NCBI GenBank assembly: GCA_028658405.1
Contig: JAKOGY010000002.1
Span: forward strand, 1 to 64,000
Source of the DNA: Dolichospermum sp. ST_sed8
GTDB taxonomy: Bacteria > Cyanobacteriota > Cyanobacteriia > Cyanobacteriales > Nostocaceae
Direction: 5' to 3'
DNA: 64,000 bases
Under the pieces are notes generated by a model, which did not search any database, was not told the DNA's origin, and worked only from the letters and a program-made list of their open reading frames with translations. Numbering within the stretch: the first letter of the stretch is position 1; each line of letters begins with the position of its first letter. Positions 6,525 through 14,784 of this stretch are shown one piece after another. Made by a program: the position numbers and the translations under genes.

Positions 6525-8717
6525 TCAGTTGTCAGTTGCTTGCCCACAAGGACTGCGTTGATCAGATTGTAATATAGATATGTCCTTAGCTAAATTTTGT
6601 AGTTCAGAAAAGTTAAGTTGGACTGTTTTAGTAGTTTGTGGTGCAGAATTGGATTGTTCGCAAACGCGCAAAAGCACTTTTGGATTATCCCCAGGATTGG
6701 GATTATCTTTTTTCTCTATAACTTGGAAAAAACTTTCAGCCGGAAAAGTTTGATTATTTAGAGTTATGGGACTATTGGCTTTAAGTACCCATTTAGGAGA
6801 GAGATTTTCTAAAGTTCTTTGTGTAGCCAAATTTGGCGGTTGACTAGAAAATGGGGAAGGAGATGAAAATATTTTTGTTGGTGATTTGAGTTGTAGTTTA
6901 AACCAATATCCTAATAAACCAGCGAATAACGTTAATCCTAAAATAATCAACAACTGTAATGGTACTTGGGAAAGTTTGATAGTCTTATTTTCGGCAATAA
7001 CTTGAGTTTTCTGACTATTAATAAAACTCTCACCATTGACCGGATCATCGCATGGATCTAATAATGTATTAGCTAGAAGGTTAGAAATATTTGCTGTAAT
7101 TATTATATCTGGTTCAGAGTATTTAACATCATAATGTACTAAAGCCACAGTGACATTATCATGTCCATTTTTAGTATTGGCAACTTCTATTAGTCTTTGG
7201 GCAACATCTTCTATACTTGTTTTCCCGGAGAGAATGGGTAATATTTCAGTTTCCCAAGATTCTTCCACCCTATCAAAATCACTCAAACCATCGGATGTGA
7301 GTAAGAAAACAGCATCTTCATCAATAATAAAGCGTTGAGATGTGGGATGTAGTGAGGTACTTTTACTCATTCCCAAAGCCTGAACCAATGAGCCTGAACC
7401 ACTGTGTTGCAATGCTTCTCGGTAGAGAGCATAGCCTAAACGGACTTCACGGCACGCGACATCATCATCTAAGGTAACTTGATGACAACTATGGCGAGTA
7501 ATCCAATAGGCACGACTATCACCGACATGGGTAATATACATTTCATGAGCGACAGGTAAAGCCATAACAATAGTTGTTCCCATGCGTTGTCGTCCTTGAC
7601 GATTTTCGCTATCGTTGCGCTGGCTGATTTTGTCATTAGCGGTTGCTACTGCTCGTTCTAAATCAGAAAGTAGCATTGAGGGATCTATATTGTCATCGGG
7701 AACTGAAGTCAGTTCCTTGACTTGTTGCTTAATAGTTTCAATTGCCAGGTTAGAAGCCACATTGCCGCCTTCGTGTCCACCAATACCATCACAGACAATG
7801 GCCAGGGCGTTATTCTGGGGCGGTTTAGTGATCAAAGTGTCGGCACAGGGGTAACAAGCATCTTCATTGCGTGGACGGCTTGGGCCTGAGTCTGTTTTAC
7901 TATAGATTTTAATAGTGGTTATTTGGAATTGTTCTAATTGGCTCAATCCTTGATCTAAAACTTGAATTAATTGGCTCGATGAGTTAATTTCCCCCTGAAT
8001 TAGTAGATCACAAACTTGTTGAACAAATGGTGCAATATTTGGTTGAGTATTTTTGAGTAGTTGCCGCCAAAATTCTCCTAATTGGGATAATGTCGGTGGG
8101 TTTTGGCCATCAAAACGCAATTCCAATAAGCGAATTAGTACCCCTTCTACTCTTAATACATAAGGGTCTATGAGGCTAGATGCTACTCCTTCAATGGCTA
8201 GGGGCTGCCACAAATTAGCTAATTGCCATAGCCAATGAAGTTGACGAATTGATGAAGATTCACTCCAAACAGTATCTAAAGTGCTGCATAGATTTGCTTG
8301 GGTGATAGTTGCATCAGTTATTAATGGTGGTCTTTCTAATAGTAATATTTCTGTTTTGGTCTGCCCATTACTTAAATTAAGAACTCCATAAACTTGCGGT
8401 ATATGGAGACGATAGGGAATTAGTTTGAGGTAAGGTTTAATTTTATCTACATCATCTAATTCAGGTATTTGGGGCAATAAACCAGGTTTGATATCTAAAA
8501 GTATAGATTTATTAATGACTAAATAGCGTTGGCTTTGCCCGCTGCTGGCATCAGCTAAGATAGATCCAGAATGATAGTGATCTAGAGCATCTCCCACAGC
8601 CCAGAGATAACGCTTCGGTAAGGGTGTGGAACACTGCTGGCAAAATTTGTGGGTGAGGGGATTAGCAGATTGACAATATTCATTTGGGCAGCAGAGCGTT
8701 ACCGCATCATTTTCCAT
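6525..8717 (-). CDS. Zinc-ribbon / degenerate kinase-like / PP2C phosphatase with C-terminal membrane anchor
   Basis: The 730-residue protein starts with a zinc ribbon (Cys10, Cys15, Cys26, Cys29). Residues 30-265 look like a decayed protein-kinase fold: a helix like the kinase alpha-E (LHWLWQLANLWQPL), then GVASSLIDPYVLRV where an active kinase has its HRD loop. The catalytic residues are absent. A PP2C domain follows at about 270-530, with metal-binding motifs DGIGGHEGG (309-317), SDGLSD (474-479) and GHDN (517-520), so the phosphatase is probably active. A single membrane helix lies at about 586-604, followed by a periplasmic-like tail of 120 residues. It heads the operon with the CHAT-FHA gene. 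The kinase-like reading is my inference; the PP2C call is firm. Confidence 0.88.
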   Translation of the reverse strand: MENDAVTLCCPNEYCQSANPLTHKFCQQCSTPLPKRYLWAVGDALDHYHSGSILADASSGQSQRYLVINKSILLDIKPGLLPQIPELDDVDKIKPYLKLIPYRLHIPQVYGVLNLSNGQTKTEILLLERPPLITDATITQANLCSTLDTVWSESSSIRQLHWLWQLANLWQPLAIEGVASSLIDPYVLRVEGVLIRLLELRFDGQNPPTLSQLGEFWRQLLKNTQPNIAPFVQQVCDLLIQGEINSSSQLIQVLDQGLSQLEQFQITTIKIYSKTDSGPSRPRNEDACYPCADTLITKPPQNNALAIVCDGIGGHEGGNVASNLAIETIKQQVKELTSVPDDNIDPSMLLSDLERAVATANDKISQRNDSENRQGRQRMGTTIVMALPVAHEMYITHVGDSRAYWITRHSCHQVTLDDDVACREVRLGYALYREALQHSGSGSLVQALGMSKSTSLHPTSQRFIIDEDAVFLLTSDGLSDFDRVEESWETEILPILSGKTSIEDVAQRLIEVANTKNGHDNVTVALVHYDVKYSEPDIIITANISNLLANTLLDPCDDPVNGESFINSQKTQVIAENKTIKLSQVPLQLLIILGLTLFAGLLGYWFKLQLKSPTKIFSSPSPFSSQPPNLATQRTLENLSPKWVLKANSPITLNNQTFPAESFFQVIEKKDNPNPGDNPKVLLRVCEQSNSAPQTTKTVQLNFSELQNLAKDISILQSDQRSPCGQATDN

Positions 8718-8866
8718 ATTTTTCCCACCGATTCTGCAATTGGCATTTTCTTCAACAGTATTTCGTAGCAGCAGTTGCTACCGCGCATTTTTTTTGCAAC
8801 CCACAGGCTCATCATAACTTTTATTTTTGTGGGAATATGTAGCAATAGCAGAACTAATTCTCAATC

Positions 8867-8908
8867 TGTCAAGAAAACTTGACATAGCTGGCGAATTATA
8901 TTCGCCAG
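8867..8908 (-). terminator. Two adjacent palindromes downstream of ndhM
   Basis: TGTCAAGAAAACTTGACA (8867-8884) and CTGGCGAATTATATTCGCCAG (8888-8908, 21 bases, near perfect) are adjacent stem-loops just after the ndhM stop. They are well placed to end ndhM transcription, although T-tracts are weak. Confidence 0.45.
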
Positions 8909-8931
8909 GACTAAGTAAATATGTACTATAT

Positions 8932-9288
8932 CTATTGATTGTTACTAGCTGCTACTTGGGGTAGTCCCATACTGTAGTTAGTAACCCGACTGGAGAGATT
9001 ATAGCTAATTTCACCTTTTTGGAGGAGCGATCGCAGATAATGCTCCAAGTCTGAGCCAATGCGGCGTAAGTTATAATCGGTTAGATCCGCGCCACTAGAT
9101 GCTTCTACCAGTTGATCAAATTGGCGATAAACTTTTTGCAGAGCATCTTCATTCCAGTTGAATTCGTTGTCTGGATCAATATCTAGTGTCAAGACATGAT
9201 TACTCGGAATCAGTTCATCTTTGTCCATTTCCGCCGCAAAAATGCGAACATGACGGGTTGTGGACTTGAGCAGCATCAGGTTATCCAT
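8932..9288 (-). CDS. ndhM: NAD(P)H-quinone oxidoreductase subunit M
   Basis: The 118-residue protein matches cyanobacterial and chloroplast NdhM over its whole length. Diagnostic segments are KSTTRHVRIFAAE, LTLDIDPDNEFNWNEDALQK, LTDYNLRRIGSDLEHYLRSL and SYNLSSRVTNYSMGLPQVA. NdhM is a peripheral, membrane-arm-proximal subunit specific to the photosynthetic NDH-1 complex, which mediates cyclic electron flow and respiration from ferredoxin. It is a single gene with its own upstream region. Translation may start at Met1 or at Met5, which is closer to some homologues. Confidence 0.95.
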   Translation of the reverse strand: MDNLMLLKSTTRHVRIFAAEMDKDELIPSNHVLTLDIDPDNEFNWNEDALQKVYRQFDQLVEASSGADLTDYNLRRIGSDLEHYLRSLLQKGEISYNLSSRVTNYSMGLPQVAASNNQ

Positions 9289-9975
9289 AAATTTGGGTGT
9301 AAGAATTTAGCTAAATTACACTGCAATCATTTTAACTGCTATGTTTGAGCTTACAGCAGAAATGAATGCTAAAGTCTAAAATTAAAGTCTCAGGCAGAAA
9401 AATCTTGCCAGGTATCAGCGAGAGCATTTTTGGGGAATTTTTTAACTTAATTTTGTCTAAATATATGTGATTATTTACAAAAATTTCTGGATTTTTTGAC
9501 TGATTCGGGTTTTTCCTCATGTAAATGTACTCATCTTGTAGTGACTTCACTGAATTTCTCTACAGTTATCAATTGCATTTATCAAAGGAGTATCTTCAGT
9601 ACAAATGCCTAAGTATTATCATAGGATAAAAGTAAAAAAAATAATATTTCTTGACGTTTTTAATAAGTTGATGTAAAAACCTTTAATAAGGACTAATCAA
9701 CTCTTTACAAAAACTTCATGGTAGAACATCTCAAAAGTTGAATAATAGTTTATGGCTCAGATATGCCATAACTAATAAAGAAACACCGAAAAATAGTAAA
9801 ATCTAACTAAAAAAAGACAGGGGGGAGTGGAATAGAATGCCAGTTTTATGGATGAGAAAAAATTCTGATCTGCAAAAACTTTGGATTCACAAAAGTATAA
9901 AAAAAGTATAAGGCATTTTTCTGGAGATTTAGTCCCTCAACCGTATGACCGCTAAGTAAAGGAATCCTCAAAAAT
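9289..9975. other. Long AT-rich intergenic region between divergent genes
   Basis: About 690 bases separate ndhM and the Npun_R1517-like gene, which point away from each other, so promoters for both must lie here. I see no gene. GTATCTTCAGTAC at 9586-9598 resembles an NtcA site but has a 7-base spacer instead of 8, so I do not call it. A purine-rich ACAGGGGGGAGTGG block is at 9817-9831. Confidence 0.5.
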
Positions 9976-10257
9976 ATGAACTCTAAAGCATTACCACGTC
10001 AAATAAATAATCCTGAAGTAGGTGTTTACGAGTGTGAACTTCACCTCAAATTCCGTTTGATTGAGGAAAAGAGTCTGTTGAGTGATCGTGAGCAATTGTT
10101 ACAAGTATTACTAGAGGCTTTAACCGAAGGATCTGATGATTTTTTAGAAACCTTACAAGCATCTGTTAAAGCTCAGGAGATTTCGGAGTTTAAAGCCTCT
10201 CCACAAATGCGTCGTCAACTCATGCGTTTACGCAATTTCTCTGATACTATTCAATAG
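9976..10257 (+). CDS. Npun_R1517-family heterocyst differentiation-related protein
   Basis: The 93-residue protein is nearly all one conserved unit, with INNPEVGVYECELHLKFRLI, LTEGSDDFLETLQASVKAQE and ASPQMRRQLMRLRNFSDT. I recognise this as the small family named after Nostoc punctiforme Npun_R1517, annotated as a heterocyst-differentiation transcriptional regulator and found in filamentous cyanobacteria. It has no classical helix-turn-helix that I can point to. Its presence is one of the better indicators that the organism makes heterocysts. It is preceded by AAAGGAATCC, a reasonable ribosome site. Confidence 0.75.
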   Translation: MNSKALPRQINNPEVGVYECELHLKFRLIEEKSLLSDREQLLQVLLEALTEGSDDFLETLQASVKAQEISEFKASPQMRRQLMRLRNFSDTIQ

Positions 10258-10520
10258 TATTTAGTGTAATTTATGATAATAGCCCATCTAATTTAGAGTT
10301 CTCAAGATGAAGTTTTAAAAGTCTGCCTCTACCTATTTTCCTTAATCATCAGTTTGCTTGTAAACGTAAAATTACGTCTACAATATTCGCGTCTTCATGC
10401 TGCCAAACTAGGAAAATGAGCAGTAAGAATATGTAACCAAGAGTTACTATTTCGGCAGCAAAGTTATCCAGGTGCATTTTACCATTTTTACCAATTAACT
10501 CTAATCACTAAGAGGGTAGT

Positions 10521-11216
10521 TTACTTAGCTAGACCATGTTCTAGGGCAAAGCGAACTAACTCTGTGCGGCTATTAGTACCAGTTTTACTAAATAAACGGC
10601 TAACATATTTTTCGACGTTGCGGACACTTGTTTCTAAGCGACGGGCAATTTCCTTATTCATTAATCCTTCTGCTACCAGATTTAAAACACTTTGCTCTCT
10701 AGGAGTCAAATCTATTTTAAAAGGGGCTGGGGTTTGGGATATGGAACTTCTATGAGTTAATAGTATTCTAATTTGAGCGATTTGATTAGCCAAATCGGCA
10801 AGATTTGGGGTTTCGCTGTCTTCTCCAGTTTTAGGGGTTTGGGCGCTGCGACGTGCTAGTAAGTTTTCCACTATGGCAACTAATTCATCAGGATCAAAAG
10901 GCTTGGGTAAATAAGCATCTACTCCGGCATGGTAGCCTTGAATGCGATCGCCTGTCATGCCTTTAGCGGTTAAAAATACCACTGGTAAGGCTTGAAAGCG
11001 GGGATCATCTCGCATTTGCTTGAGGAACTGATAGCCATCTACTTGAGGCATCATAATATCAGAAATGACTAAATCAGCGGTATTTTGTTGCATCCAGTCC
11101 CAACCTTCACGGGCATTACTGGCAGTTTGAACCCTAAAACCGCTTTCTTGTAAATATTCTTTGACGGCTTCCCGCAATCCCGGTTCGTCATCTACCAGTA
11201 ACAATTGTGCTGACAT
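10521..11216 (-). CDS. NarL/FixJ-family response regulator (receiver plus LuxR-type DNA-binding domain)
   Basis: The 231-residue protein has an N-terminal receiver domain (about 3-122) with acidic Asp10/Glu11, phosphoacceptor Asp53 in ISDIMMP, Thr83 and Lys105 in LPKPF. A C-terminal LuxR/GerE helix-turn-helix lies at about 165-230, with LTPREQSVLNLVAEGLMNKE and ARRLETSVRNVEKYVSRLF. The architecture matches the cyanobacterial/plastid Ycf29-type regulators, but many paralogues exist and I do not assign a symbol. No kinase lies adjacent; the nearest is the DICT-GAF kinase at 16980-18968. Confidence 0.9.
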   Translation of the reverse strand: MSAQLLLVDDEPGLREAVKEYLQESGFRVQTASNAREGWDWMQQNTADLVISDIMMPQVDGYQFLKQMRDDPRFQALPVVFLTAKGMTGDRIQGYHAGVDAYLPKPFDPDELVAIVENLLARRSAQTPKTGEDSETPNLADLANQIAQIRILLTHRSSISQTPAPFKIDLTPREQSVLNLVAEGLMNKEIARRLETSVRNVEKYVSRLFSKTGTNSRTELVRFALEHGLAK

Positions 11217-11438
11217 TGAAAATTCCTATTATGTGTACCTTGATCTAATCTAGCGAAATTTGGTAGGTATTGACTACTAAGGCGGGGAAAAAACTTGATA
11301 ATTTATAGAATTGATCAAGTTAAGTAATGGGACACAATTAATTACACAACTGATTTTTCTGTTTCCTGTTCCGGTGTTCCCTCTCTCAACGAGTGAATTT
11401 AATTTTGTCCGACTACTGATTAGGAGTTAGGAATAAAT

Positions 11439-12158
11439 ATGATTGGAGAAATAGGTAAGGTTTACCTTGTTGGTGCCGGTCCTGGAGATGTAGAATATTT
11501 AACCGTTAAAGCCTATCGTCTGTTAGCATCTGCTCAGGTATTGGTGTATGATGCTTTGGTTGATGGTCAATTATTAGATTGTGTCCCCGTTGATTGTCTA
11601 AAAATAGATGTTGGTAAACGTGGAGGTAAACCCAGCACTTCCCAAACAGAAATTAATAATTTACTAGTAAAATATTGTTTAGATAAAAAACAAGTTGTGA
11701 GACTAAAATCTGGAGATCCTTTGATATTTGGGCGCTGTATTTTAGAAATTGAGGCTTTAAAAAATGCAGGTTGTGAATTTGAAATCATTCCTGGCATTTC
11801 TTCGGCATTAGCAGCACCATTATTAGCCGGAATTCCCCTCACAGATAATGTTCTTAGTCGTTGTTTTGCAGTCTGTACAGCCCATGAGCCAGAAACTTTA
11901 AACTGGGAAGCATTAGCAAGTTTAGAAACTTTAGTAATTTTGATGGGCGGAAAAAATTTACCAGAAATAATCCATCAACTGATAAAATATAAAAAATCTG
12001 ATTCTACACCGATTGCCATTATCCGTTGGGCTGGAACACCCAAGCAAGAAATTTGGATAGGAGAACTGGGAAATATTCTCGCACAAACTGCTGGTTTATC
12101 TCTCTCTCCTGCGGTTATAGTTATTGGTGAAGTTGTGCGATTACGCGATTACTTATAA
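11439..12158 (+). CDS. cobA: Uroporphyrinogen-III C-methyltransferase
   Basis: The 239-residue protein is a SAM-dependent methyltransferase that adds C2 and C7 methyl groups to uroporphyrinogen III, giving precorrin-2 for siroheme and cobalamin. Motifs are VYLVGAGPGDVEYLTVKA (GAGPGD at 12-17), VRLKSGDPLIFGR, and IPGISSALAAPLLAGIPLT. It lies 370 bases upstream of hemD on the same strand, a common pairing because HemD makes its substrate. The last 48 bases of the gene belong to a 97-base unit that is tandemly duplicated, so a second copy of the C-terminal codons lies just behind the stop. Siroheme is also the cofactor of NirA, whose gene is destroyed here. Confidence 0.93.
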   Translation: MIGEIGKVYLVGAGPGDVEYLTVKAYRLLASAQVLVYDALVDGQLLDCVPVDCLKIDVGKRGGKPSTSQTEINNLLVKYCLDKKQVVRLKSGDPLIFGRCILEIEALKNAGCEFEIIPGISSALAAPLLAGIPLTDNVLSRCFAVCTAHEPETLNWEALASLETLVILMGGKNLPEIIHQLIKYKKSDSTPIAIIRWAGTPKQEIWIGELGNILAQTAGLSLSPAVIVIGEVVRLRDYL

Positions 12159-12304
12159 GGCACTTATTCCTGATGTAGGGTACGTTAGGCGGAAGCCGTA
12201 ACGCACTGCGGTTATAGTTATTGGTGAAGTTGTGCGATTACGCGATTACTTATAAGGGACTTATTCCTGATGTAGGGTGCGTTAGGCGGAAGCCGTAACG
12301 CACC
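12111..12304 (+). repeat. 97-base tandem duplication covering the cobA 3' end
   Basis: Two copies (12111-12207 and 12208-12304) differ at only a few positions: GGCACT against GGGACT, GGTACG against GGTGCG, and the last base. Each copy contains the final codons of cobA, the stop, and a segment GTTAGGCGGAAGCCGTAACGCAC typical of dispersed cyanobacterial repeats (shown here in pieces: GTTAGGCGGAAG and CCGTAACGCAC). The second copy is non-coding because it follows the stop. Confidence 0.93.
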
Positions 12305-12528
12305 GTTATAGATAAAGATTGTATTATAGCAATTCTTCTTCAAATCAGGTAGGATCACTAGAAATTAAACGCAGATAAGTTTGTGCTTTATTAAACTGGG
12401 AAATGCTATATAGCCGCAATTCTTAACTTTTTAGAAAGTAAAGATGGTGCGTTACGCTATCGCTAACACACCCTACAGGAAAATTTCTTTTTTGCGCGAG
12501 AATAAAAATTATTACTGCAACAAATTTA

Positions 12529-13338
12529 ATGTCAACCGTGAATTATAATCTTTGTCTATCTCCTCTTGCTGGTAAAACGATTTTAGTTACCCGTTCTGTG
12601 GGACAATCAAATCAATTTAGCGATCGCTTAACCTCCGCAGGTGCTAATGTTATAGAAATGCCAGCTTTAGAAATTGGACCTCCTAGTAGTTGGGAGGCTT
12701 TAGATCAGGCAATTTTAGATTTATCAACTTTTAATTGGTTAATTTTCACTTCTAGTAATGGTGGAGAATACTTTTTTGAGAGATTAGTAAAATCTGGTCA
12801 AGATAAAAATGCTTTAGCTGATGTAAAAATTGCGGTTGTTGGTGAAAAAACAGCCCAAAGTTTACAAAAACAAAATATTCAAGCTGATTTTATTCCTCCT
12901 AACTTTGTTGCTGATTCTTTAGTAGAGAATTTTCCCGAATCATTAACAGGGAAAAAGATATTATTTCCGAGAGTTGAAAGTGGGGGAAGAGAAGTATTAG
13001 TGAAAGAATTAACCGCAAAAGGTGCAGAAGTAATTGAAGTTCCCGCTTATGAATCTTGCTGTCCTCAAAGTATTCCTGCTGCGGCTGAATATGCTTTAGT
13101 TAATAATACTGTAGATATTATTACTTTTGCCAGTTCTAAAACGGTTCTATTTTTCTCGCAATTAACAGCACATATATTTACCTATAACCCCGAAAATTTT
13201 GCCAGAGTTTGTATAGCGTCTATTGGTCCCCAAACTTCAAAAACCTGTCAAACTGTATTTGGGAGAGTAGATATTGAAGCGGAAGAATATACTTTGGAAG
13301 GTTTAACAAATGCCATAATTAAATGGACAAATCATTGA
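12529..13338 (+). CDS. hemD: Uroporphyrinogen-III synthase
   Basis: The 269-residue protein cyclises hydroxymethylbilane with ring-D inversion to uroporphyrinogen III, the branch point to heme, chlorophyll, siroheme and B12. Family segments are PLAGKTILVTRSVGQSNQFS, WLIFTSSNGGEYFF, GKKILFPRVESGGREVL and IITFASSKTVLFF. The two-lobed alpha/beta architecture and length are normal. ATG 12529 gives a slightly extended N-terminus before the conserved PLAGKTILVTR. The next gene, coaE, starts 34 bases after the stop, across a palindromic repeat, so co-transcription is likely. Confidence 0.92.
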   Translation: MSTVNYNLCLSPLAGKTILVTRSVGQSNQFSDRLTSAGANVIEMPALEIGPPSSWEALDQAILDLSTFNWLIFTSSNGGEYFFERLVKSGQDKNALADVKIAVVGEKTAQSLQKQNIQADFIPPNFVADSLVENFPESLTGKKILFPRVESGGREVLVKELTAKGAEVIEVPAYESCCPQSIPAAAEYALVNNTVDIITFASSKTVLFFSQLTAHIFTYNPENFARVCIASIGPQTSKTCQTVFGRVDIEAEEYTLEGLTNAIIKWTNH

Positions 13339-13346
13339 CCAATGAA

Positions 13347-13370
13347 TGGGCGCAGGCCCTGCGCCCCTAC
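13347..13370. repeat. Palindromic repeat between hemD and coaE
   Basis: GGGCGCAGGCCCTGCGCCC followed by CTAC forms a strong hairpin directly in front of coaE and is related to the one at 3924-3943. It creates a false upstream ATG (13346) in frame with coaE. Confidence 0.7.
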
Positions 13371-13372
13371 TT

Positions 13373-13981
13373 ATGACTAAAAACTTAATTGGTTTAACTG
13401 GGGGAATTGCGACGGGTAAAAGTACAGTGGCTAATTATTTAGCTACAACTTATAATTTGCCGATTTTAGATGCAGATATTTATGCTAGAGATGCGGTATC
13501 TGTAGGTTCTCCTATTTTGTCACAAATTGCTGAAAAATATGGTACAGAAATTCTTTTAAATGATGGTAATTTAAATAGAGCAAAATTAGGAGAAATTATT
13601 TTTCATCAACCGGAAGAACGTTATTGGGTAGAAAGGGTAATTCATCCTTATGTGAGAAGTTGTTTTGATAAAGCTATTAATAAATCATCTGCAAATACTT
13701 TAATTTTAGTGATTCCTTTATTATTTGAAGCTAATTTAGAAAATCTAGTTAATGAAATTTGGGTTGTATCTTGTTCTCCACAACAGCAACAACAGCGATT
13801 AATAGAACGGAATAATTTAACACCAGAACAAGCAGCAGCTAGAATTAATAGTCAATTACCTATTGCGGAAAAAATTGTTCGTGCTGATGTGGTTTTAGAT
13901 AATTCTGCTAATTTAGAATCACTTTTACAACAAATAGATAAAGTTTTGTTGCAAGATTCAACACTTTTGAAACTGAAATAA
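13373..13981 (+). CDS. coaE: Dephospho-CoA kinase
   Basis: The 202-residue protein phosphorylates dephospho-CoA in the last step of coenzyme A synthesis. The P-loop LTGGIATGKST is at about 8-18, followed by LDADIYARDAV, IPLLFEANLENLVNEIWVV and RINSQLPIAEKIVRADVVLDN, all standard for CoaE. I chose ATG 13373 because the upstream in-frame ATG at 13346 would translate a palindromic repeat and add nine residues (MGAGPAPLL) without homology. It probably shares a transcript with hemD. Confidence 0.93.
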   Translation: MTKNLIGLTGGIATGKSTVANYLATTYNLPILDADIYARDAVSVGSPILSQIAEKYGTEILLNDGNLNRAKLGEIIFHQPEERYWVERVIHPYVRSCFDKAINKSSANTLILVIPLLFEANLENLVNEIWVVSCSPQQQQQRLIERNNLTPEQAAARINSQLPIAEKIVRADVVLDNSANLESLLQQIDKVLLQDSTLLKLK

Positions 13982-14084
13982 TTGATAGATTCTAGAACTT
14001 ACGCACTGTACAAATTAATCATTATATGACTTCACCAAAATACCTTATTTTAGGCTGCAATTAATTTGATAAATCAACCGTGGG

Positions 14085-14113
14085 GTAGGGGTTTAGCACT
14101 GCTAAACCCCTAC
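14085..14113. repeat. Palindromic repeat downstream of coaE
   Basis: GTAGGGGTTTAGCACTGCTA followed by AACCCCTAC is a near-perfect hairpin. It lies between the convergent coaE and UPF0175 genes and could act as a terminator. Similar GTAGGG-bounded palindromes recur through the window. Confidence 0.65.
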
Positions 14114-14186
14114 AATAAACGTGGTTTTTACAGCTATACATATTTGATATTTTTTAACAATACTCACACAAATATTTTGCCCATAA

Positions 14187-14432
14187 TCATTGCCAATTAT
14201 TAGCTTCCAAACTTTTTACATCTTCTTTAAGTTCAGCAATATCATAGTGAATGGGAATTTTTCGACTAGCAAGTAGTCGCTGAAATTCTAGTTGATTTAT
14301 ACCTAGAAAATGACTCGCTTGTCCTAAAGTAAAACGTTCTTGTTCAAAGAGCAAAATTGCTATTTCTTGAACTAATTCTTGATCAGACATTTGAATTGTC
14401 TGCAAGACTTCATCTGTGATGACAATACTCAT
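14187..14432 (-). CDS. UPF0175-family protein (antitoxin-like)
   Basis: The 81-residue protein matches UPF0175, a small family usually acting as the DNA-binding antitoxin next to a PIN-domain (DUF3368) toxin. Visible features are EIAILLFEQERFTLGQASHF and LGINQLEFQRLLASRKIPIH, with the helix-turn-helix-like core and the terminal HYDIAELKEDVKSLE. A PIN toxin normally starts in overlap with its stop, but the sequence downstream (13982-14186) has no such frame. The antitoxin is therefore orphaned here. A second small gene lies 67 bases upstream on the same strand. Confidence 0.8.
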   Translation of the reverse strand: MSIVITDEVLQTIQMSDQELVQEIAILLFEQERFTLGQASHFLGINQLEFQRLLASRKIPIHYDIAELKEDVKSLEANNWQ

Positions 14433-14499
14433 ATCTCTATTTTCATGCTGAGATTTAGCGTTGCTGAATAGCCCTCAAAAGTGATATTCTTTTACATGG

Positions 14500-14733
14500 T
14501 TATACTTGAGCTACTAACATCGCATTGATATGAGTAAAAATTCTGTCTAATTCTCCAATAGATTCCAGTTCCATAACTTCCTCTGAAGTCAACAAATCAG
14601 CTTTTTTTCTATCCAAAAGTTCTTCCATTCGCTTTTGGAGTTCATCACTAAATTTAAACAAATTAAATTTATCTACTTTTTCAACTTTAATTCGACCAAG
14701 TAATTTAGAAGGTCTACTAATAGCTGGTATCAT
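14500..14733 (-). CDS. Small hypothetical protein, possible antitoxin partner
   Basis: The 77-residue protein (MIPAISRPSKLLGRIKVEKV..., with SDELQKRMEELLDRKKADLL and EELESIGELDRIF-like helices) is charged and helical. It resembles small proteins seen next to toxin genes in cyanobacteria, but I cannot name a family. It lies immediately upstream of the UPF0175 gene, in the same direction, and has a plausible ribosome site (GGAGTTAAAC before the ATG on its strand). Confidence 0.6.
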   Translation of the reverse strand: MIPAISRPSKLLGRIKVEKVDKFNLFKFSDELQKRMEELLDRKKADLLTSEEVMELESIGELDRIFTHINAMLVAQV

Positions 14734-14784
14734 AGTTTAACTCCAGTGTTGATTTTAATTTCCCTTCTTCTTAGGAAGTAGAGT

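Noticed and set aside
9332-9550. 72-codon frame upstream of ndhM
   Set aside because: Low-complexity, AT-driven composition and no homology; it occupies the ndhM promoter region.
9586-9598. Possible NtcA site GTATCTTCAGTAC near the heterocyst-related gene
   Set aside because: The spacer is 7 bases and no -10 element is correctly placed, so it does not meet the GTA-N8-TAC standard.
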